Positions 8,372 through 12,682 of a stretch of 12,682 bases of DNA are shown in pieces. Each line of letters begins with the position of its first letter. Within the stretch, counting starts at the first letter, position 1. The notes under the pieces are model-generated. The model was not told where the DNA came from. It saw only the letters and a program-made list of their open reading frames with translations, and ran no database searches. The stretch is from an uncultured Pseudomonadota bacterium (GTDB lineage Bacteria; Myxococcota_A; Polyangia; HGW-17), in assembly GCA_938004375.1 (NCBI GenBank), contig CALKWH010000438.1:1-12682 (forward strand), read 5' to 3'. The position numbers were made by a program, and so were the translations under genes.

Positions 8372-8390
8372 CCGCGGCCGAAGGCCGCGG
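8372..8390. repeat. Perfect hairpin CCGCGGCC-GAA-GGCCGCGG
   Basis: Eight-base arms with a GAA loop. The same loop closes the CCGGC/GCCGG hairpin at 11891-11903. No T-run follows, so a terminator is not supported. Confidence 0.7.
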
Positions 8391-8562
8391 CCTCTTCATC
8401 CCCTCTACATGGTGCCTCGTTCGCCTTGGGGATGGGGAGTCGTCGGACACCCCCGTCGTTTTCTAACGCAAGCCGCCGGGGGGCCCCCACCGCCGCCACC
8501 CCGCCGGCTCTCTCGGCTCCTGGCGTTCTGCGTGTCCGCTAGTTGTCATCTTTTCTCAGAGC

Positions 8563-8982
8563 ATGAGCAATCTTGCGCCAGCGCGGTCCCGACGGTTCAC
8601 GTTCGGGTCCACGGCCGCCCAAAGGAAAACGATCCAGCAAGAGAAACGAGAGCCCGGGTGGCGGTACCCGATGCAGGAGCGGATGGCTCTGCTGGCTGGC
8701 TTTCAGCGGTTCAGCGGGAGTCTGTATGAGTACTCGAAGCGGATCGGAGTTCAGTTGGACTCGGTGGAGTTGTCGATGCTGCTGTTCGGGAAGAAGAGCG
8801 AGAAGATTCCGAGCGTGTCACAGGAGTTCCGGGAGCTGGCGAAGGCGGCGCCCAAGGTCGAGCCGGCGTCCCCCCGCAAGCCCGAGGTCATCGAGGTCCT
8901 GCGAGCTCGCCACGCGACTACACCCGACCAAATCACTGACCTGCTGCCGCACAACTGGAAGCCCCTCGCCCCCGCCGCCTGA
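8563..8982 (+). pseudogene. Possible IS66-family transposase remnant (139 aa, internally deleted)
   Basis: Two pieces recall IS66 TnpC transposases: MLLFGKKSEKIP in the middle, like the FGRKSEK motif near the TnpC N-terminus, and a C-terminal TTPDQITDLLPHNWKP, like the ...LLPHxW tail of the IS66 C-terminal domain. The central DDE catalytic domain is absent; the two motifs are about 60 residues apart, whereas a full TnpC is around 450-550 residues. That suggests an internal deletion of a degraded copy. The first ~40 residues are unrecognised and there is no ribosome binding site at ATG 8563. No clear terminal inverted repeats were found. It could alternatively be an unrelated small frame. Identification is by eye only. 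Confidence 0.4.
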
Positions 8983-8987
8983 TCAAA

Positions 8988-9004
8988 TTTCGGTGATCAC
9001 GAAA
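8988..9004. repeat. Small hairpin TTTCG-GTGATCA-CGAAA downstream of the FGE-domain gene
   Basis: Five-base arms (8988-8992, 9000-9004) surround a seven-base loop containing the palindrome TGATCA. It lies about 30-45 bases beyond the stop codon of the minus-strand lipoprotein gene. A hairpin close downstream of the variable region is common in diversity-generating retroelements; here that role is speculative. Confidence 0.35.
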
Positions 9005-9033
9005 ACGCCTGACTCCGAAAACCCCTTGATTTG

Positions 9034-11448
9034 TTAATCCAGGCCAATGTTCGAGAATTTGCGGACCACCCGAAAACCGATGCTGTTGCTCCGGACGTAC
9101 GGGCTGCCGCTGCTCCGGTAGGCCACGGTGCAGTAGGACGCAGAGTCGTTATAGTTGCCCCCGCGCCTCACGCGGCCGGTGCCCGAGGCCGGCCCCCGAT
9201 AGTCCGTCACCGTCCCCGTCGGATACGGCGAACCATACCAGTCCCACGTCCACTCCCACACGTTCCCCGAGAGATCGTGGAACCCCAGTTCATTCGCCAG
9301 TTTCGACCCCACCGGGTTCGATCGCTGCGTCGTCGTGGCTCCTGCCTGGCCGCTGTTGTACCCGAACACCGCGTAATCCCCGATGGCGTTCGTCCCCGTG
9401 CTCCCGGCGAACACCTTCGCATACCCGGTCGTGTTCGTCGCCCCAGGATTCGCAAGATCAGCGCCCATCGCCGCCCACATCCACTCCATCTCCTTCGGCA
9501 GCCGGTACCCGAGGGACGCCCAGTTCGCCGTCACCTCGTTCCAGGTGGTGTTGCTGCTCGTCGGAATTTCGGCGTACGTCAGCGTGCTGAAGTCCACCCC
9601 GCTCACCGTATACACCGGCGTCAAACCCTCGAGCAGGCTCAACTTGTTGCAAAAGGCGATCGCGTCGTACCAACTCACCTGCTGCACCGGATCGTTCACG
9701 CCGCTGGAATATCCCGTGTTGCTCGGATCCGCCCACCCCGTCACCGCCGTCCACTGCGCCCGCGTGATCTCATATTTGCTCATGCGAAACTCCGACACCG
9801 TGCTCAGGTTCGTCGCCGACGAATCCCGCTGGAAGGTCCCCCCGGGAACGTAGATCAGCGTCCCGATGTTCGGAGAGATGTAGGTCTGCCGCGTCACCGT
9901 CACCGTGTACACCTTCTGCGTCCCGTCCTCCGCCGTCACCGTCACCGTCGCCGGGTTCGCCCCATCCAATATCGCCATCGGCTGCGTCGGCGACACCGCC
10001 ACCGTCGCCCACGGCGCGTCCGCCGCCGTCCCCGCCACCGTAAGGCTGGATTCCGCCAAAGGCACCGTCACGGAATAGGAGATAGTGGAAGAAGAGAAGT
10101 TAGGAGTTAGAGTTCCAGAGGAGACCGTCAGGGAAGCGAGATTGGCGTTGGAACTGATCGGGACACACGCGGACTCGTCGAACGAACACGCCGCCGTACA
10201 CGCGAGCGCCCCGCTCCGCGGCGAGTACCCCGAACTCACGCACGTCGCCCCGTTCAGATTCGTCCCGTCGCACTCTTCCCCGTGGGTCCCCTGGATCGTC
10301 CCGTCCCCGCAGCTCCCGGTGCAGCCCGTCGTGACATATCGGCAGTCCGATCCGCACGCCAGCGTCCCCTCGTAGAAACCCTCGGACATGCAGGTGCCGC
10401 TCCCCAGGTTCGTTCCCTCGCACTCCTCGCCATAGGTTGTCTGGATCGTCCCGTCCCCGCAGCGCCCCGCCGCCACACAGGCCGCGTCGTCAAACGAGAG
10501 GCAATCCGCCGCGCACGCGAGCGTGCCCCCGTACCACCCCTGCGTCAAACACGTCTGGGCGTCCAGGTTCGCCCCGTCGCACACCTCCGGGGCGTTGATG
10601 ACCCCGTTCCCGCAGTTCGTGCACCCCGTCGTGTCGAACGCGCAGTTCGGCCGGCACCCCAGCGTCCCGCTCGCGAAGCCCTGCGTCTGGCACGTCGCCC
10701 CGTTCAGCAGCGTACCGTCGCACTGCTCGTCGGTGTCCAGTTGCCCGTTCCCGCACGTCACCGGCGCCGCGCACGCGGTGAAGTCGAACGCGCAGCCGGA
10801 AGTGCACGCGAGCGTCCCCCCGCTGTACCCCTGGCTCGCGCAGGTCGCCTGATTCAAGTTCGTCCCGTCGCACTGCTCGCCGTCATCCACCGCGCCGTTG
10901 CCGCAGTTCGTACACCCCGTCGTGTCGAACCCCGAGCAGTCCGAATGGCACGCGAGGACTCCCGCGTGAAACCCCTTCGTCTGGCAGGTCTGGTCGTCCA
11001 GGTCCGTCCCGTCACACGGTTCGTACGGGCTCGCCGCCACATCGTCCCCGCACACCGCCGACAACTCGCAGCGCGTCACGTCGAACCGGCAGTTGTCCTT
11101 GCACGTGAGCGTCCCGCCCCCCAGCCCGAGGGTCCCGCACGTCTGGTCGTCCAGGTTCTCGCCGTCGCACTTCTCCAGGTGAATGCCCTGGAGAATTCCA
11201 TCCCCGCAGCGACCACCCGTGCACACCGACAGGTCGAACGTGCAGTCGGCCTTGCACGTCAGCGTGTCCGTCTGCTCGTAGTACCCCAGCTCCACGCAGG
11301 TCGTCGCCGTCATGTGGCTGCCGTCGCACGCCTCCCCCGGGTCCAGGTAGTTGTCCCCGCAGGAGTCGACCGTCTTCGTTTTCGTGTCGCAGGAGATGAA
11401 GAGAACGGCGAGCAAAAATATCCATGGATTTATTTTCCAGTACGACAT
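9034..11448 (-). CDS. FGE-sulfatase/C-type-lectin-domain lipoprotein with eight Cys-rich repeats; probable DGR target (804 aa)
   Basis: A lipoprotein signal with cysteine 20 (LLAVLFISC) predicts envelope or surface attachment. Residues 30-428 hold eight repeats of about 46-50 residues, pattern CGxG....E.CDG.nL...TC...G...G.L.C...C.FD...C, related to Myxococcus cysteine-rich repeats. Residues 434-520 form a cadherin-like beta-sandwich (NANLASLTVSSGTLTP... VYTVTVTR). Residues 527-797 are an FGE-sulfatase (SUMF1) domain with IYVPGGTFQRD, PVQQVSWYDAIAFCNKLS, YRLPKEMEWMWAA, GNVWEWTWDWYGS and RRGGNYN...IGFRVVR. Aligned by eye to human SUMF1, the Cys341 position is Cys773, but the Cys336 position is Asp768, so formylglycine-generating activity is unlikely and the domain is probably a ligand-binding C-type lectin fold. 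Codon pattern in 9070-9162 suggests DGR diversification. ATG 11446-11448 has a weak GGGGTG upstream. Confidence 0.92.
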   Translation of the reverse strand: MSYWKINPWIFLLAVLFISCDTKTKTVDSCGDNYLDPGEACDGSHMTATTCVELGYYEQTDTLTCKADCTFDLSVCTGGRCGDGILQGIHLEKCDGENLDDQTCGTLGLGGGTLTCKDNCRFDVTRCELSAVCGDDVAASPYEPCDGTDLDDQTCQTKGFHAGVLACHSDCSGFDTTGCTNCGNGAVDDGEQCDGTNLNQATCASQGYSGGTLACTSGCAFDFTACAAPVTCGNGQLDTDEQCDGTLLNGATCQTQGFASGTLGCRPNCAFDTTGCTNCGNGVINAPEVCDGANLDAQTCLTQGWYGGTLACAADCLSFDDAACVAAGRCGDGTIQTTYGEECEGTNLGSGTCMSEGFYEGTLACGSDCRYVTTGCTGSCGDGTIQGTHGEECDGTNLNGATCVSSGYSPRSGALACTAACSFDESACVPISSNANLASLTVSSGTLTPNFSSSTISYSVTVPLAESSLTVAGTAADAPWATVAVSPTQPMAILDGANPATVTVTAEDGTQKVYTVTVTRQTYISPNIGTLIYVPGGTFQRDSSATNLSTVSEFRMSKYEITRAQWTAVTGWADPSNTGYSSGVNDPVQQVSWYDAIAFCNKLSLLEGLTPVYTVSGVDFSTLTYAEIPTSSNTTWNEVTANWASLGYRLPKEMEWMWAAMGADLANPGATNTTGYAKVFAGSTGTNAIGDYAVFGYNSGQAGATTTQRSNPVGSKLANELGFHDLSGNVWEWTWDWYGSPYPTGTVTDYRGPASGTGRVRRGGNYNDSASYCTVAYRSSGSPYVRSNSIGFRVVRKFSNIGLD
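9061..9162 (-). other. Candidate DGR variable region and IMH in the FGE/lectin domain
   Basis: Between RRGG and IGFR (residues 765-789), 15 codons are NNC triplets reachable from AAC by changes at its two adenines: AAC 765, 767, 788; GAC 768; TCC 771; TAC 772, 777, 784; AGC 779, 780, 782, 787, 789; GGC 781; GTC 785. The interspersed residues (Ala770, Cys773, Thr774, Val775, Arg778, Pro783, Arg786) sit where framework residues lie in known FGE-type variable regions. Residues 790-796 (IGFRVVR, 9061-9081) would be the invariant block acting as initiation of mutagenic homology. Caveat: C-ending codons are common in this GC-rich genome, and no template repeat or reverse transcriptase is in the window. 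Confidence 0.6.
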
Positions 11449-11474
11449 GAAGCACCCCGATTGAAACAGACTTC

Positions 11475-11502
11475 ACCTTACCGCTTGGGGATCGGATGTC
11501 AA
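11475..11502 (-). promoter_or_regulatory. Candidate sigma-70-like promoter of the FGE-domain lipoprotein
   Basis: On the minus strand, TTGACA (11497-11502) is followed by a 16-base spacer and TAAGGT (11475-11480), a poor -10. The start site would be near 11468, giving a leader of about 20 bases before the ATG. Confidence 0.35.
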
Positions 11503-11587
11503 CCTTCCCCATCGCCAACGGCAGGGCGGTCGAGTTTTGTTTTCGCTGGAAAAACGAGTGGAAACCTGATCCGCCGGGAAGGATTCT

Positions 11588-11626
11588 CGATTTCGATTCC
11601 GATTTCGATTCCGATTTCGATTTCGA
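11588..11626. repeat. Hexanucleotide array CGATTT/CGATTC
   Basis: Units are CGATTT, CGATTC, CGATTT, CGATTC, CGATTT, CGATTT, then CGA. The first four give a 12-base period. The last 15 bases (11612-11626) are the exact reverse complement of 11691-11705. Confidence 0.9.
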
Positions 11627-11690
11627 CTGGAGATGTCGTGGCGCATTCATCCGCTTTCCATCCGGGGGCGGGGTCGATCCCACAGGGATA

Positions 11691-11706
11691 TCGAAATCGA
11701 AATCGA
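11691..11706. repeat. Short AAATCG array, inverted relative to 11588-11626
   Basis: TCGAAATCGAAATCGA. Its first 15 bases pair with 11612-11626, leaving a 64-base loop (11627-11690). Confidence 0.9.
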
Positions 11707-11753
11707 CCGTCCAGCCTCATCAGGAGAAACTTCTTGCGATTGCCCTGGGGGCG

Positions 11754-11876
11754 GTGACGGTGACCGGTGACCGGGAGCAGTGACGGTGACGGTGGAATCG
11801 CCCGCCGGGCGATTCGTGGATGCGGATCGCATGAACGCCCCCCGCCGGACGCGAATGAAATGAGCGGAACCGCGAG
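11754..11876 (+). repeat. Dispersed two-hairpin repeat, copy 2
   Basis: A GTGAC-rich run (about 11754-11794) precedes the same perfect palindrome as copy 1, arms 11795-11804 and 11806-11815 around one C. The second hairpin is perfect here: ATGCG (11820-11824), loop GAT, CGCAT (11828-11832). Similarity to copy 1 continues to GAGCGGA (11862-11868) and CCGCGAG (11870-11876). Same orientation as copy 1. Confidence 0.85.
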
Positions 11877-11890
11877 TCCCCGAGCGCCAG

Positions 11891-12004
11891 CCGGCGAAGC
11901 CGGGATCCGCCGCAGGCGGGAAACCGCGGGGTCGTCGTTCCAACCCTATAGTGGGGCTCTGCTCCCGCGTTTTCCCTGTCTTCAAGCGCAAGCATAGCTT
12001 GCGC
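11891..12004. repeat. Cluster of three perfect small hairpins
   Basis: CCGGC-GAA-GCCGG (11891-11903), CCGCC-GCA-GGCGG (11907-11919) and GCGCAAGC-ATA-GCTTGCGC (11986-12004). All have three-base loops. With the palindrome at 11795-11815 and the hairpin at 11820-11832, five perfect hairpins occur within about 210 bases. None has a following T-run. Confidence 0.7.
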
Positions 12005-12031
12005 ACTCCTCTGTGGGCGGCACATTCCAAG

Positions 12032-12059
12032 TCGAAATCGAAATCGAAATCGAAATCGA
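12032..12059. repeat. Hexanucleotide array (AAATCG)n
   Basis: TCG followed by four AAATCG units. It lies 29 bases before a CGATTGCCCTG motif, the same arrangement as 11691-11747. Confidence 0.95.
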
Positions 12060-12132
12060 GAAGCGCCCTTCATGGAACAGAGTTTTTTCGATTGCCCTGA
12101 TAGTGCGAATCATCGAACCCGACCGGTGAGGG

Positions 12133-12639
12133 TCAGAACCCGGGGGTCTCCATCGGTCCCGTGGAGCTGCCGCTGAAGAACTGGCGGATGATGGGGTCCT
12201 GCGAGGCGGTGAACTGGGCGGCGGGGCCCTCGAGGTAGATGCGGCCCTGGTAGACCATGGCGATGCGCTGGCCGATGCTGAAGATCGACTGCAGGTCATG
12301 AGAGACCACGATGCAGCCGACCCCGTGGTGGGCGGCCAGGGTGGCGATGAGGCGGTCCACCCGGCGGGCGGACACGGGGTCGAGCCCGGTGGTGGGCTCG
12401 TCGAAGAGCACGTAGGCGGGCTTCAGGGTCAGCGCCCGGGCGATGGCCACGCGCTTGCGCATGCCGTCGCCGAGCTCGGCCGGGTGGGCGTGGATCCAGT
12501 CGGTCATGCCCACCTCCTCGAGGAGCTCCAGCGCGCGGGGCCGGGCGGCCTTCTCCGAGAGTTTGGCGACCTTTCTCAGCGGCAGCATCACGTTCTGCAG
12601 CACGTCCAGGCTGTCGAACAGGGAGCTGGCCTGGAACAC
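12133..12639 (-). CDS. mlaF: MlaF-like phospholipid ABC transporter ATPase (partial, N-terminus missing)
   Basis: This is the C-terminal 168 residues of an ABC ATPase resembling MlaF, which powers phospholipid traffic between outer and inner membrane. Seen are the Q-loop start VFQASSLFDSLDVLQNV, signature ELGDGMRKRVAIARAL (55-70; LSGGM in Escherichia coli MlaF), Walker B YVLFDEP with the D-loop GLDP (76-88) and the H-loop VVSHD (111-115). The end contains DPIIRQFFSG, like the DPRVRQFLDG end of MlaF. The Walker A half is missing because the contig ends in adapter at 12640. Residues read further upstream are adapter translation, not protein. The stop is TGA 12133-12135. MlaE- and MlaD-like partners would be expected beyond the contig edge. 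Confidence 0.85.
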   Translation of the reverse strand: MFQASSLFDSLDVLQNVMLPLRKVAKLSEKAARPRALELLEEVGMTDWIHAHPAELGDGMRKRVAIARALTLKPAYVLFDEPTTGLDPVSARRVDRLIATLAAHHGVGCIVVSHDLQSIFSIGQRIAMVYQGRIYLEGPAAQFTASQDPIIRQFFSGSSTGPMETPGF

Positions 12640-12682
12640 AGATCGGAAGAGCACACGTCTGAACTCCAGTCACCGAATACGA
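12640..12682 (+). other. Illumina TruSeq adapter plus index (sequencing artefact)
   Basis: From 12640 the bases match the TruSeq read-1 adapter, beginning AGATCGGAAGAGC and continuing through the 34-base adapter to 12673. Eight index-like bases CGAATACG (12674-12681) and one A, expected as the next adapter base, follow. This is not genomic DNA. The reverse translation contains the familiar GVQTCALPI artefact peptide. Confidence 0.98.

Larger units (their letters stand above)
7957..8562. other. Gene-less, repeat- and hairpin-rich region
   Basis: No convincing gene is seen. It holds copy 1 of a two-hairpin dispersed repeat (to 8047), an NNNTCG hexamer array (8141-8176), an AT-richer stretch (about 8180-8280), two inverted repeats (8314-8350, 8372-8390) and a C-rich stretch up to the possible IS66 remnant. 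Short frames here are low-complexity Pro/Arg/Ser translations. Confidence 0.6.
11449..12132. other. Gene-less, repeat-rich region (684 bp)
   Basis: No gene is supported. In order it contains the FGE-gene promoter candidate, CGATTT/CGATTC hexamers (11588-11626), their inverted partner (11691-11706), a CGATTGCCCTG motif (11737-11747), a GTGAC-rich stretch and copy 2 of the two-hairpin repeat (11754-11876), three further small hairpins (11891-12004), another AAATCG array (12032-12059) and a second CGATTGCCCTG (12089-12099). Confidence 0.7.

Noticed and set aside
8372..8390. Rho-independent terminator
   Set aside because: The stem is strong, but no T-run follows on either strand.
9031..11757. 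Long plus-strand frames (9031-10110 and 10282-11757)
   Set aside because: They are antisense to the FGE-domain lipoprotein and translate to Arg/His/Pro-rich repeats mirroring its Cys-rich repeats.
12296..12673. Minus-strand frame beginning MTGVQTCALPI
   Set aside because: The start is translated Illumina adapter and the rest is out of frame with the MlaF-like gene.

Overview
The window looks like a piece of a high-GC, Gram-negative metagenomic genome, most likely Myxococcota or a related delta-proteobacterial lineage. I infer this from the Myxococcus-type cysteine-rich repeats in two large lipoproteins, the PilZ protein, the Mla-type phospholipid ABC ATPase and strong G/C third-position bias. 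It is a draft contig: the left edge lies inside a 9-bp tandem repeat, and the right edge ends in Illumina adapter sequence joined to a truncated gene.

Layout. 1-239: a 9-bp minisatellite and perhaps the end of a plus-strand gene. 203-934 (minus): two small adjacent genes of unknown function. 1034-1378 (plus): a small single-pass membrane protein with a proline-rich tail. 1388-3955 (minus): a two-gene unit of a ClpX-like AAA+ unfoldase followed by murA. 4108-6626 (plus): a PilZ protein overlapping by ATGA a 690-residue lipoprotein with eight acidic Cys-rich repeats. 6817-7956 (plus): an AAA_14/DUF4143 ATPase between hexanucleotide repeats. 7957-9033: mostly non-coding, with hairpins and a possible IS66 remnant. 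9034-11448 (minus): an 804-residue lipoprotein with eight six-Cys repeats, a cadherin-like domain and a C-terminal FGE-sulfatase/C-type-lectin domain. 11449-12132: repeat-rich and gene-less. 12133-12639 (minus): the C-terminal part of an MlaF-like ATPase. 12640-12682: adapter and index.

The left half (MurA, ClpX-like, PilZ) looks like chromosomal housekeeping. The right half looks accessory: surface lipoproteins, a DUF4143 ATPase, an IS remnant and many small repeats. The most interesting signal is the C-terminus of the 804-residue lipoprotein. Its codons there match the variable region of a diversity-generating retroelement (DGR) target, with runs of codons that could derive from AAC by changes at adenine only, followed by an invariant I-G-F-R-V-V-R block. 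No reverse transcriptase or template repeat lies in the window, so they would have to be elsewhere. A second notable signal is a dispersed two-hairpin repeat (7971-8016 and 11792-11837) whose four differences all fall in paired stem positions. A third is a set of intergenic hexanucleotide arrays, each with a different unit.
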